Shown one piece after another: positions 39,765-48,870 of a DNA stretch of 64,000 nucleotides (the stretch's first letter is position 1; every line of letters begins with the position of its first letter). Origin of the DNA: Luteimonas chenhongjianii (lineage in GTDB: Bacteria; Pseudomonadota; Gammaproteobacteria; Xanthomonadales; Xanthomonadaceae). The DNA lies in contig NZ_CP023406.1 in NCBI RefSeq assembly GCF_002327105.1, positions 1,178,001 to 1,242,000 on the forward strand, in the 5' to 3' direction. The notes under the pieces were generated by a model that saw nothing but the letters and a program-made list of their open reading frames with translations, did not search any database and had not been told where the DNA came from. The position numbers and the translations under genes are program-made.

Positions 39765-41702
39765 ATGACCGTGAGCAAAGCGGGGAGCCTGCAGGCGGGC
39801 CGGACGAACTCGACGCGTGCCTGTGCACTCGGTCTTGCCATAGGATTGATGGCGGCGTTCAGCGGCGCACACGCGGCGCAGGTGCCGACCCACGTTTCGA
39901 TGCTGCCCCTGCTGCAGGCCGGCGCAACGGCCGTGCAGCCGACGGGTGCGGTCTCGGTGACCGACCTCGACTTCCGCCGCGGCGATGGCGGTTCGGGCAA
40001 GCTGGTGCTGCGCTTCGATGGAGATGGAGCCGCGCCTGATCTGCGGACCCAAGGTGGCAGCGTGGTGATCAACCTGGGCGGCGCATCCCTGCCGTCGGCG
40101 CTGCAGCGGCCGCTCAACGTGACCGACTTCGCAACGCCCGTGCAGCGGATCGACACCCGTCACGGAGCCGAGGGCGCCCAGGTGGTGCTGAGTGCACGTG
40201 GCGAGTTCGAACCGATGGCGTACCAGAGTGGCCGCGACTACATCGTCGAGATCATTCCGCGCGCGGCCGGCAGCGACCGCGCGGTCGGTGCAGCCACGAC
40301 TGCAGCGACGATGGGCCAGTCGGCCACGGCCACCGTGTCCGACGTGCGCGCCTACAGTGGCGCACCGGTGACATTCAACTTCCAGGACGTGCCGGTACGC
40401 ACCGTGCTGCAGCTGATCGCAGACGAGTCGAATCTCAATATCGTCGCCAGCGACAGTGTGACCGGCAGCGTGACCCTGCGGCTGCAGAACGTGCCGTGGG
40501 ACCAGGCGCTGGATATCGTGTTGCAGGCCAAGTCGCTGGACAAGCGCCGCAGCGGCAACGTGGTCTGGGTCGCGCCGCAGAGCGAGATCGCTTCGTTCGA
40601 GCAGGCCAAGGAAGACGCACGCCTGGCGATCGAAGAGCGCGCCGAGATGACGACGGAGTACATCCCGATCAGCTACGGCAATGCGGAAGACATCGCCAAG
40701 TTGCTGACGGATGAAAGCAAGAGCGGCGCAAGTGGCGGTGGCGGTGCATCACAGCAGCGCGGCTTCCTGTCCTCGCGCGGCAGCATCAGTTTCGACCGGC
40801 GCACGAACACGCTGCTGGTCATCGATATCCCGAACCGGGTGTCGGAGGTCAAGCGGCTGGTGAACATGCTCGACAAGCCCGTCGACCAGGTGGTGATCGA
40901 GGCGCGGATCGTGATTGCCAACGATTCGTTTGCACGGGATCTCGGGGCGCGTTTCGGTGTCTTCGGTGCGAAGGACCGGCTGATCTCCTCGGGCTCTCTG
41001 GAAACGAACGCGGCGTACAACAACAGCCGCATTCCTACGCCGACGAACCCCGATCCCATCCCGACCTGGAAGGATGATGTGGCACGGCGGAACGTCAATT
41101 TTGGGGTTCCTCGGGATATGAATCCCGCAGCTGTCGCCTTCACTATTCTCGGCAACACGATCAACTGGGAACTGGAACTCCAGGCCTTGCAGCAGGAGCA
41201 GCGCGGTGAGGTGATCTCGAACCCGAGGATTGTGACGAGCAACCAGCGGGAGGCCGTGATCAGTCAGGGCCAGGAAGTCGGCTATCTGACCATCACCGGC
41301 GGGCAGAGCAATTCGGTCCCGACTGTCGAGTTCAAGGATGTCCTGCTGGAGCTCAGGGTCACGCCGACGATCACCAATGACGGGCGTGTCTTCCTGGCAA
41401 TGGACATCAAGAAGGACGAAGTGACCGGTCAGACCACCTATCCGGGGATCGGTTCGGTGCCTCTGATCAGCAAGCGCAATGTCACCACGGCGGTGCTCAT
41501 CGATGACGGTCAGACGGTGGCCATCGGTGGTGTCTACGAATTCGCTGATCGGGCCTCGTTGTCCAAGGTTCCGTTCCTCGGCGACCTGCCTGTACTCGGG
41601 AATCTGTTCAAGACGAGGGGTCGCGACAAGGAAAAGGCCGAGCTGCTGATCTTCGTCACGCCCAAGGTCATGCGGGTCGCGCAGCGTCCGCTCGGGTCTT
41701 AA
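39765..41702 (+). CDS. pilQ: Type IV pilus secretin PilQ
   Basis: PilQ forms the outer-membrane channel for the pilus. The 645-residue product has a signal peptide ending near GAHAAQ. An AMIN domain follows (VSVTDLDFRRGDGGSGKLVL). A secretin N-terminal domain (FQDVPVRTVLQLIADESNLN) and an N1 domain (EYIPISYGNAEDIAKLLTDE) come next. The secretin core includes VIEARIVIANDSFARDLGAR and VPFLGDLPVLGNLFKTRGRD. It appears to have one AMIN domain, not two. I chose the ATG at 39765 because GAGGGG lies seven bases upstream; the ATGs at 39747 and 39750 overlap the pilP stop. A terminator follows. Confidence 0.96.
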   Translation: MTVSKAGSLQAGRTNSTRACALGLAIGLMAAFSGAHAAQVPTHVSMLPLLQAGATAVQPTGAVSVTDLDFRRGDGGSGKLVLRFDGDGAAPDLRTQGGSVVINLGGASLPSALQRPLNVTDFATPVQRIDTRHGAEGAQVVLSARGEFEPMAYQSGRDYIVEIIPRAAGSDRAVGAATTAATMGQSATATVSDVRAYSGAPVTFNFQDVPVRTVLQLIADESNLNIVASDSVTGSVTLRLQNVPWDQALDIVLQAKSLDKRRSGNVVWVAPQSEIASFEQAKEDARLAIEERAEMTTEYIPISYGNAEDIAKLLTDESKSGASGGGGASQQRGFLSSRGSISFDRRTNTLLVIDIPNRVSEVKRLVNMLDKPVDQVVIEARIVIANDSFARDLGARFGVFGAKDRLISSGSLETNAAYNNSRIPTPTNPDPIPTWKDDVARRNVNFGVPRDMNPAAVAFTILGNTINWELELQALQQEQRGEVISNPRIVTSNQREAVISQGQEVGYLTITGGQSNSVPTVEFKDVLLELRVTPTITNDGRVFLAMDIKKDEVTGQTTYPGIGSVPLISKRNVTTAVLIDDGQTVAIGGVYEFADRASLSKVPFLGDLPVLGNLFKTRGRDKEKAELLIFVTPKVMRVAQRPLGS

Positions 41703-41722
41703 CCGATAAAGAGCGTCAAGCG

Positions 41723-41750
41723 ACGGGGCCTGCGGGCCCCGTTGTCGTTT
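41723..41750 (+). terminator. Terminator of the pilMNOPQ operon
   Basis: ACGGGGCC-TGCG-GGCCCCGT is an eight-pair stem at 41723-41742, followed by TGTCGTTT. The T tract is weak. A short run of CCGG units follows at about 41754-41770. Confidence 0.65.
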
Positions 41751-41849
41751 CCGCCGGCCGGCCGGCCGGTTGGCTGGCGTTGAACCTCGGGCGTCGCTTC
41801 CGGTCAAACTGCACCGGGACGCGCACTGCGTCGGTGACCGAGGATGACA

Positions 41850-42839
41850 ATGGACCTGGACGCAGACACGGTGGACCTGTACGCGCGCTTCGTCGCGCTG
41901 CGTGAGGCACTGTCAGAAGAAATCATCGGGCAGTCGGCGCTGGTCCACCGCCTGCTGGTGGCGTTGCTGGCGGACGGCCATCTGCTGGTCGAGGGCGCCC
42001 CGGGGCTGGCGAAGACGATGGCAGTCCGTGCGCTGGCTGCGCGGCTCGATGCAGAGTTCGCCCGGGTCCAGTTCACGCCCGACCTGCTGCCGGCCGACCT
42101 CACCGGCACCGAGATCTGGCGTCCGCAGGACGGACGCTTCGAGTTTCAGGCCGGGCCGATCTTCCACTCCCTCCTGCTGGCGGACGAGATCAACCGTGCG
42201 CCGGCCAAGGTGCAGTCCGCCCTGCTCGAGGCCATGGGCGAGCGCCAGGTGACGGTCGGCCGGCAGACCTATCGTCTGCCCGAGCTGTTCCTGGTAATGG
42301 CCACGCAGAACCCGATCGAGCAGGAAGGCACGTTTCCGTTGCCTGAAGCCCAACTCGACCGCTTCCTGATGCATGTCCGCGTGGGGTATCCGCAGGCCGA
42401 TGCCGAATCGCGGATTCTTCAGCTGGTCCGTGCGCGGGCACGCGCCCAGCTCGACGATGCGGCGGCGCCGGTCGAACGGCTGCCGCTGGCCCTGCTCTTC
42501 GAGGCGCGGCGCGCGGTGCTGGATCTGCATATGGCCCCTGCGGTCGAGCGCTATCTCATCGAACTCGTGCTGGCCTCGCGCGATGCGGGGCGCTACGACA
42601 CCGCGCTGGCGGACCGGATCGCCTGGGGGGCAAGTCCGCGCGGATCGATCGCGCTGGAGCGCTGCGCGCGGGCCAATGCATGGCTTGCCGGCCGGGATTT
42701 CGTCACCCCCGACGATGTGCGCGTGATGGCACCGGACGTGCTGCGACACCGGGTGCTGCCAAGTTACGAGGCGACCGCGGAGGGCTGGGATGGTGACCGG
42801 CTGGTCGAGGCGCTGATCGATCGGGTGCCGTTGCCGTGA
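41850..42839 (+). CDS. MoxR family AAA+ ATPase
   Basis: MoxR ATPases act as chaperones for the VWA-domain proteins encoded beside them. The 329 residues have Walker A EGAPGLAKTMAVRALA, Walker B LLLADEINRAPAKVQSALLE, sensor 1 (FLVMATQNPIEQEGTFPLPE) and the lid-domain tail. I chose the ATG at 41850, six bases after GAGG; the ATG at 41844 is too close to that site. GTGA overlap with the DUF58 gene and the following tight junctions make this the first gene of a six-gene operon for an aerotolerance (Bat)-type system. Confidence 0.94.
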   Translation: MDLDADTVDLYARFVALREALSEEIIGQSALVHRLLVALLADGHLLVEGAPGLAKTMAVRALAARLDAEFARVQFTPDLLPADLTGTEIWRPQDGRFEFQAGPIFHSLLLADEINRAPAKVQSALLEAMGERQVTVGRQTYRLPELFLVMATQNPIEQEGTFPLPEAQLDRFLMHVRVGYPQADAESRILQLVRARARAQLDDAAAPVERLPLALLFEARRAVLDLHMAPAVERYLIELVLASRDAGRYDTALADRIAWGASPRGSIALERCARANAWLAGRDFVTPDDVRVMAPDVLRHRVLPSYEATAEGWDGDRLVEALIDRVPLP

Positions 42840-43732
42840 ATCCCGGCGGCGCCCTGCCCGGCATCCGGCCTTCGCTTGCGGAACTCATCGCGCTGCGGCC
42901 GCTGGCGCGACGCAGTCGCGTACGTCGGGCGCGCGTGGGCGCGCGTGCGCTGGCGCCATCGCCACAGCGCGGGCAGGGCATGGAATATGCGGAGTCGCGC
43001 GAGTACGTGGCCGGGGATGACGCCCGCCACATCGACTGGCGCGTGACCGCGCGGACCGGCCGCCCCCACACCAAGACCTTCCAGCGCGAACGCGAGCGCC
43101 TGACGATGGTCGTCGCCGACACTGCCGCGGCGCTCTACTTCGGCACGCGGGTGCGGTTCAAGTCCACCCAGGCGGCCCGCGCGGGCGCGGTTGCGGTGTG
43201 GTCGGCGGCGGCCGATGGTGATCGCATCGCCGCCCTGCGCGGGTCCGGCATCGAGCCGCCGGTCGCGCCGGCCAGCGGCACGCGCGGGGCGCTGCGCGTG
43301 CTGCATGCGCTCAGCCGCTGGTATTCGGCGATGCCGGAGGAGGATGCCGGCCTTGGCGTCGCGATCGATCATGCGCGCCGCCTGTTACGCCCCGGCTCGC
43401 GGCTGTTGGTGCTGGCGGACGCCGCAAGCGCCGCAGCGGTGCCCGCCCGCGACTGGGCCGCGGTCGGCGCCCATTGCGACGCGCTGGTCCTGTTGCTCGA
43501 CGATCCGGTGGAACGCTCACCACCGTGGGCGCGGCTCGGCTTCATGCAGGGCGAAGGCCGCGTGGATCTGGACCTGGCCAGCGAGGCGCAGCGCGCGCGC
43601 TGGCGCGATGCCTTCGACGCACCGCGGGACGCGGCGGTCCAGCAGCTCCGGCGTGCGGGCATCGGCGTGGAATCGCTCTCGAGCAATGCTGCCAGCGATG
43701 CCTGGCTGCCGGCGTTCGCAGGGGCAAGGTGA
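42836..43732 (+). CDS. DUF58 domain protein
   Basis: A 298-residue protein of the DUF58 family, a VWA-like fold that is the constant partner of MoxR ATPases. The signature region is YVAGDDARHIDWRVTARTGR followed by TKTFQRERERLTMVVAD. No membrane helix is seen. The N-terminus is rich in Arg (RRSRVRRARVGARALAPSPQ). It starts with a GTG that overlaps the MoxR stop by four bases and ends seven bases before the DUF4381 gene. Its biochemical role is unknown; operon context points to assembly or regulation of the membrane Bat proteins. Confidence 0.92.
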   Translation: MNPGGALPGIRPSLAELIALRPLARRSRVRRARVGARALAPSPQRGQGMEYAESREYVAGDDARHIDWRVTARTGRPHTKTFQRERERLTMVVADTAAALYFGTRVRFKSTQAARAGAVAVWSAAADGDRIAALRGSGIEPPVAPASGTRGALRVLHALSRWYSAMPEEDAGLGVAIDHARRLLRPGSRLLVLADAASAAAVPARDWAAVGAHCDALVLLLDDPVERSPPWARLGFMQGEGRVDLDLASEAQRARWRDAFDAPRDAAVQQLRRAGIGVESLSSNAASDAWLPAFAGAR

Positions 43733-43739
43733 TCCGACG

Positions 43740-44198
43740 ATGACCATGCCCGATCTGGTGCTCCGTGATATCCACCAGCCCGCCACGCCGCCCTGGTGGC
43801 CGCCGGCGGCAGGTTGGTGGTGGCTGGGGGCGGCATTGCTGGCGGTGTGCCTGGCGCTGCTGGGCTGGCGGCTGCTGCGTGCCTGGCGCCGGCGCCGCTG
43901 GCGGCGTCTGTTCGATGACGAAGTCGCGCACGCGGGCGATGCCGCTGCCCGGCTCGCGGCGATGTCGTCCCTGCTACGCCGCGCAGCGCGTCGCTGCAGC
44001 GCCGATGCCGACCGCCTGCAGGGCGAGGATTGGTTGTCCTTCCTCGATAGCGGGCTGCCTGGTGCACCATTCACGGAGGGGCCGGGTCGGGTGCTGCGCG
44101 ACGGCGCGTTCCGGCCGTCGGTCGAAGAACTCGAGGCCGACGCGGCATATCCCTTCGCCAGGACGCGTTTCCTGGCGCTGATGGAGCGTCGCCGGTGA
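43740..44198 (+). CDS. DUF4381 family membrane protein
   Basis: A 152-residue protein with the DUF4381 layout: a short N-terminus (VLRDIHQPATPPWWPPAAGW), one strong membrane helix (about 27-46), then a basic cytoplasmic domain with LRRAARRCSADADRLQGEDW. The family is found almost only inside MoxR-Bat operons, between the DUF58 and first VWA genes, exactly as here. AAGG lies about eight bases before the ATG. The stop overlaps the BatA GTG by four bases. Its exact function is not known. Confidence 0.88.
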   Translation: MTMPDLVLRDIHQPATPPWWPPAAGWWWLGAALLAVCLALLGWRLLRAWRRRRWRRLFDDEVAHAGDAAARLAAMSSLLRRAARRCSADADRLQGEDWLSFLDSGLPGAPFTEGPGRVLRDGAFRPSVEELEADAAYPFARTRFLALMERRR

Positions 44199-45217
44199 GC
44201 TTCGACGGGCAAGGCTGGCTGCAGGCGCTGACCGGGCTGTTCGCCTGGCCATGGCTGCTGCTGGCGATGCCCGTGCCCTGGCTTGCGCGTCGATGGCTGC
44301 CGCCGGCTCGGGCCCGTGGCCGCGCCCTGCGCGTGCCGTATCGCGGACTCGAGCAGTTGGCGACGCCGCGCATCTCGAGCGGCACCCCGGCGACGAACTG
44401 GCTGCTGTGGATCGCGTGGTGCCTGCTGTGCGTGGCCGCGGCCCGACCGCTGCAATGGGGGCCGCCCGAGCAACCGCCGCGCAGCGCCCGCGACCTCATG
44501 CTGGCCGTCGACCTGTCGGGCAGCATGAGCGAGGAGGACATGGTCGTCGGGGTGCAGACCGTGGACCGTCTGACCGCCGCCAAAGCCGTCATCGCCGATT
44601 TTCTCGAGCGCCGGGCCGGCGATCGCATCGGCCTGATCGTGTTCGGCCAGCGCGCCTACGCGATGACGCCGATGACGCTTGACCGGGCCAGCGTGCGCCA
44701 GCAGCTCGATGCCACCGTGGTCGGGATGGTCGGGCGCGAGACTGCCATCGGCGACGCGATCGGTCTGGCGGTCAAGCGCCTGCAGGACACGCCGCGCGGG
44801 CAGCGCCTGCTGATCCTGCTGACCGACGGTGTCAGCAATGCCGGGGCGCTGACGCCGGACAAGGCGGCCGAACTGGCCCGCGACGCAGGCGTGCGCGTGC
44901 ACACGATCGCATTCGGCAGCGAGGCGGGGGCGGGCGGGCTGTTCGGTTTCCAGATGCCCGGCAGCGAGCCGGCCATCGACGAGGCCGCCCTGCGCCGCGT
45001 GGCCGAGACCACCGGTGGGCGGGCGTTCCGCGCGCGCGATACCGATGAGCTCGTGGGCATCTACCGCGAGATCGACCGTCTGGAACCGGTCGAGCAGCCA
45101 GGGCCGTCATTGCGTCCGCGGCTTGAGCGCTACCCGCTGCCCCTCGCTGCGGCCTGCGCCGCGCTGTTGCTGGCGCTCTGGCTGCGTCCGCGGCGGCGCG
45201 CGGAGCACGCCGCATGA
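44195..45217 (+). CDS. batA: VWA-domain membrane protein BatA
   Basis: A 340-residue protein with two N-terminal hydrophobic segments, a periplasmic or cytoplasmic VWA domain and a C-terminal helix (AAACAALLLALWLRP). The metal-ion-dependent adhesion site is intact: DLSGSMSEED supplies DxSxS, with the distal Thr in GRETAIGDAIG and the Asp in LLILLTDGVSNAG. It begins with a GTG overlapping the DUF4381 stop and overlaps batB by ATGA. Bat proteins form a membrane complex linked to stress and oxygen tolerance; the ligand is not known. Confidence 0.92.
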   Translation: MSFDGQGWLQALTGLFAWPWLLLAMPVPWLARRWLPPARARGRALRVPYRGLEQLATPRISSGTPATNWLLWIAWCLLCVAAARPLQWGPPEQPPRSARDLMLAVDLSGSMSEEDMVVGVQTVDRLTAAKAVIADFLERRAGDRIGLIVFGQRAYAMTPMTLDRASVRQQLDATVVGMVGRETAIGDAIGLAVKRLQDTPRGQRLLILLTDGVSNAGALTPDKAAELARDAGVRVHTIAFGSEAGAGGLFGFQMPGSEPAIDEAALRRVAETTGGRAFRARDTDELVGIYREIDRLEPVEQPGPSLRPRLERYPLPLAAACAALLLALWLRPRRRAEHAA

Positions 45218-46968
45218 CACCGTCTATCGAACACCTGCAGTTCGTCCGGCCCGAGTGGTTGTGGGCCCTGGCCGTGTTGCCGGCGATCGCCTGGGCTTGG
45301 TGGCGCCGCCAGCGCGATGCCGATGCCTGGCGCGAAGCGGTGGATCCGCACCTGCTCGCCCACCTGCTGGACGGGGGCGCGCAACGGCGCGGGCTGCTGG
45401 GTCTTGGCGCCTGGCTGCTGGGCGGCGTGCTTGCAGTGGTCGCGCTGGCCGGGCCCGGCTGGCGCCAGGACGCAGTACCGCTGCACGAGCAGGGCATGGC
45501 GCCGCTCGTGGTCGCGCTCGATCTGTCGACGGCCACCACCGCCGGCGACCTGCCGCCATCGCGGCTGCTGCAGGCCCGCGCCAAGCTCGCCCGCCTGCTC
45601 GCGGGGCGCGATGCCGGGCAGGTCGCGCTGGTCGCCTATGCGGACGATGCCTACACGGTGGCGCCGCTGACCGAGGACGCCGCCAATGTCGCCCTGTACC
45701 TCGATGCCCTGTCGCCCGACATCATGCCGGCCGACGGCAGCCGCGCCGATCGCGCGATCGCCCACGCGGCGAGGCTCCTGCGGCAGGGGCAGGCGCAACG
45801 CGGCGAAATCCTGTTGATGACCGGGGACGTGGATGCGGCGGCGATCGCGGAGGCGGCCATCGCCGCGCGCATGGGCTACCGGGTCTCGGTGCTGGGGCTG
45901 GGGACGATCGAGGGCGCAGCCCATCGCGACGGGACAGGCGCGCTGGTACACGCGCGGCTGGAGCCCGGCACGCTGCAGGCACTGGCCGCGGCGGGCGGCG
46001 GCGGCTATCACGCGTTGTCGGCCGACGACGACGACCTGCAGGCGCTGGGGGTACTGACCCCGAGCGGGGATCTCGCCGTTGCTTCCGCCCGCACTGACGC
46101 CAGCATCCGCCGCGTCCGCGACGAAGGCTATTGGCTGATCCTGCCGCTGCTCGGTCTGGTGCTGTTCGCCTTCCGTCGCGGCAGCGCGCTCGCCTGCGTG
46201 CTCGCGTTCGCATTGGTGCCCGCGTTGCTGCCGCTCCCCGCGCGTGCGCAACCCCCTGCCGCCACGGCCTGGCAACGGGCCGATCAGGTTGCGTATGCGC
46301 GCATGCGCGACGGTGCGGCGGCGTACCAGCGGCAGGATTTCGACGAGGCACTGCGCAAGTGGACGGGCCTGCCTGGCGCCGACGCGGCCTACAACCGGGG
46401 CAATGCACTGGCCCGCCTCGGACGCTTCGAGGAAGCAATCGCGGCCTATGACGAAGCGCTCGCCGCGCAACCGGGCATGGCCGACGCGGTGGCCAACCGC
46501 GCTGCGGTCGAGGCGGCGCGCAAGCGCACGCCCCCGCCGGGGCCGGGCCAGGATCCGCGCGCACCGCCGCAGGACGGGCAGGGCCAGGGACAGCCGCAGT
46601 CGGGTGACCCCGGTGACCAGGATGATCCCTCGGACTCGACGCCCGCCGACCCGCAGGAGCCGAGCGATACAGCGGGCTCCGCACCGCCGGGCACGTCGCC
46701 GACGCCATCCGCACCGCCGCCGGATGCTCAGGCGCAGCGCGAAGCGGAGGCAGCGCAGCAGGAACGCATGCAGCGTGCGCTTGATGGACAGGCGGAGGCG
46801 GAGTCGGCGGATGGTCCGCCGGTGGACGCGACGGTCGACGACGTACAACGCGAGCGCGAGCAGGCCAATGCCGCGTGGCTGCGACGCGTTCCTGACGATC
46901 CCGGCGGTTTGCTGCGGGCGAAATTCCGGCTGGAACACGAGCGACGCGCACGCGGAGACGATCGATGA
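45214..46968 (+). CDS. batB: VWA-TPR membrane protein BatB/BatC-like fusion
   Basis: A 584-residue protein combining a VWA domain with TPR repeats, so it looks like a fusion of BatB and BatC. Two N-terminal helices (10-27 and about 57-79) precede the VWA domain, a third lies near residue 310, and TPR units follow (AAYNRGNALARLGRFEEAIA). The C-terminal 150 residues are low-complexity, rich in Pro, Gln and Asp. The MIDAS is degenerate: DLSTATT replaces DxSxS, the last Ser being Ala, so metal binding may be lost although BatA keeps it. It overlaps its neighbours by ATGA on both sides. Confidence 0.9.
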   Translation: MTPSIEHLQFVRPEWLWALAVLPAIAWAWWRRQRDADAWREAVDPHLLAHLLDGGAQRRGLLGLGAWLLGGVLAVVALAGPGWRQDAVPLHEQGMAPLVVALDLSTATTAGDLPPSRLLQARAKLARLLAGRDAGQVALVAYADDAYTVAPLTEDAANVALYLDALSPDIMPADGSRADRAIAHAARLLRQGQAQRGEILLMTGDVDAAAIAEAAIAARMGYRVSVLGLGTIEGAAHRDGTGALVHARLEPGTLQALAAAGGGGYHALSADDDDLQALGVLTPSGDLAVASARTDASIRRVRDEGYWLILPLLGLVLFAFRRGSALACVLAFALVPALLPLPARAQPPAATAWQRADQVAYARMRDGAAAYQRQDFDEALRKWTGLPGADAAYNRGNALARLGRFEEAIAAYDEALAAQPGMADAVANRAAVEAARKRTPPPGPGQDPRAPPQDGQGQGQPQSGDPGDQDDPSDSTPADPQEPSDTAGSAPPGTSPTPSAPPPDAQAQREAEAAQQERMQRALDGQAEAESADGPPVDATVDDVQREREQANAAWLRRVPDDPGGLLRAKFRLEHERRARGDDR

Positions 46969-48659
46969 ACGACCCGGGCTCGACGAAGCGCTGGCCACGT
47001 TGGGGCCTGGTCCTGCTGCTGGCGTGTCTGCCCGCGGCCGTGCAGGCCGAAACCCGCGCCTGGCTGGACCGCGACCGCATCGCGCTGGGCGAGACCACCA
47101 CGCTCAACATCGAGACCGACGGTGTGGTCGACGCGCCCGACTGGGATCCGCTCTCGCAGGATTTCGAAGTCAGCGGCCACACCAGCCGGCGCCAGGCCGA
47201 ATTCACCAATGGCCGACGCAGCACGCGGTCGCTGTTCGGCGTGGCGCTGCGCCCGCGCCGCGAGGGCGTACTGACTGTTCCTGCCCTGCAGGTGGGTGGC
47301 GAGCGCACTGCGCCGTTGTCGTTGAGCGTGGCCCCGGCTGCGGTCAGTGCCGCGCGCGACGGCGCGCCCGCCTTCATCGAGGCCGACATCGACGTGCAGT
47401 CGCCCTATGTGCAGCAGTCGGTCGGTTACGTGGTGCGCCTGCACTACGCGACGCCGCTGGTGTCGGGCAGCCTGGAGCAGCCAGCGGCGGATGGCGCCTC
47501 GATGCAGCGCATCGGCAACGACGTGCAGTACACCCGCGAGATCGACGGCCGGCGCTATTCCGTGGTCGAGCGCCGCTACCAGATCGTCCCGGAACGCAGC
47601 GGCACCCTGACCATTCCGGGCGCCCGATTCGAGGGTCAAGGTGTCGGCGGCGGGTTCTTCGAAGACATGTTCAACCGTGGGCCACGCCGTCTCACCGCGA
47701 ATGGTCCCCCCAGCGTGCTCACTGTGCGGCCGATGCCCGCCGGCGCCCCGCAACCCTGGCTGCCGGTGTATGACGTGCAGACCCGCTGGCTGGAAGCGCC
47801 GACCGAAGGCCGCGCCGGCGAGGCAAGCACGTTCGTGCTGGAGGCGGTGTTCGATGGTGCGGTCGGCACGCAGTTGCCCGAGATCGCGCTGCCACCGCTT
47901 GCCAGCGCCCAGGTCTTCGCCGAGCCCCCGCAGTACGACGAACGGTTCGACAACGGCCGCCCAAGCGTCCGCCTGACCCGGCGCTATGCCGTGGTGCCGC
48001 GCGCAGGTGGCGTGCTCAAGGTCCAGGGCCCGCGCATCGACTGGTGGGATGTGCGCGCCGGCGTCGCCCGCACGGCTGCGCCCCCTGCGGTCACGCTCAC
48101 GGTGGCCGGCGCGGCCGCGCCCGCGGATGCCACCCCGGGTACCGACCCCGCGTCTCTGGAGCCCCGTTCACCTGGCGGGGAGTCCGCCGCCCCCGGCATC
48201 TGGCCGGCGATGGCGGCCCTGTTCGCGGTCCTGTGGCTTGCGACCGCGTGGCTGGCCTGGCGTTTGTATCGACCGCGGCTTTCAGGACCCGCGCGCAGCG
48301 GGGCTGTGCGGGCAGGGAAGGGCGGCGACGGGGAGGCATTTTCCGGAGCCCCCCCCGCAGGCGCCGTGCGCCAGTTGATGCGGCTGTTGCAGACCGGCGA
48401 GCCGGCGGACGTGGAGCAGGCGCTGCGCGCCCTGCATACGCCGCCACCGCCCGATCTCGACGCGCTTGCGGCACTGCTCGAAGATCCGGCGCAACGCGAG
48501 GCGCTGGCGGTGTGGCAGCGGGCGCGTTGGGCGGGAGGGGATCTGAGCGCTGCCCGCCAAGGCCTCCGCTCGGCATTCCGAGCGGGGCCGGTCTGGCGCG
48601 ACCCGCCTGCCAACAGCCGGGGCGGCGAGCGCCTGCCGCCGCTGTATCCACAAGGTTGA
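46965..48659 (+). CDS. batD: BatD family protein (oxygen-tolerance operon)
   Basis: A 564-residue membrane protein. It has a signal peptide (WGLVLLLACLPAAVQAE), repeated beta-sandwich domains in the periplasm (TRAWLDRDRIALGETTTLNI is the start of the first), a membrane helix near residue 415 (WPAMAALFAVLWLATAWLAW) and a short cytoplasmic helical tail (MRLLQTGEPADVEQALRALH). This is the BatD layout. It is the last gene of the MoxR-Bat operon and overlaps batB by ATGA. A symmetrical hairpin lies between it and the convergent dps gene. Confidence 0.9.
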   Translation: MNDPGSTKRWPRWGLVLLLACLPAAVQAETRAWLDRDRIALGETTTLNIETDGVVDAPDWDPLSQDFEVSGHTSRRQAEFTNGRRSTRSLFGVALRPRREGVLTVPALQVGGERTAPLSLSVAPAAVSAARDGAPAFIEADIDVQSPYVQQSVGYVVRLHYATPLVSGSLEQPAADGASMQRIGNDVQYTREIDGRRYSVVERRYQIVPERSGTLTIPGARFEGQGVGGGFFEDMFNRGPRRLTANGPPSVLTVRPMPAGAPQPWLPVYDVQTRWLEAPTEGRAGEASTFVLEAVFDGAVGTQLPEIALPPLASAQVFAEPPQYDERFDNGRPSVRLTRRYAVVPRAGGVLKVQGPRIDWWDVRAGVARTAAPPAVTLTVAGAAAPADATPGTDPASLEPRSPGGESAAPGIWPAMAALFAVLWLATAWLAWRLYRPRLSGPARSGAVRAGKGGDGEAFSGAPPAGAVRQLMRLLQTGEPADVEQALRALHTPPPPDLDALAALLEDPAQREALAVWQRARWAGGDLSAARQGLRSAFRAGPVWRDPPANSRGGERLPPLYPQG

Positions 48660-48822
48660 GGCGCCTGTCCGGCAGAGCGCTGCCCCAATCAGTCTTCGGC
48701 CTGTCGCGCAGCTTGGTCCGCGCAGTCCAGCCAGGGCGCGCCAGCGGCGCTGCGCGCAGCCCATGCCCGAAGCAGTGTGCGACGGCGATCGGTGCACCGC
48801 GTGGGTGGCGGACTTCAATGCA

Positions 48823-48849
48823 GAAACGCCCGGCAATGCCGGGCGTTTC
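48823..48849. terminator. Bidirectional hairpin between batD and dps
   Basis: GAAACGCCCGGC-AAT-GCCGGGCGTTTC is a perfect 12-pair inverted repeat, with A and T at the outer ends. It can terminate both the batD operon (plus) and dps (minus). It lies 21 bases after the dps stop. The remaining bases of the 48660-48870 gap hold nothing I can recognise. Confidence 0.75.
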
Positions 48850-48870
48850 CAGGATGGGCGTGGTGCAGGT

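Noticed and set aside
41754..41772. Run of CCGG units after pilQ
   Set aside because: Only about four units, with no known function; most likely chance in GC-rich spacer DNA.
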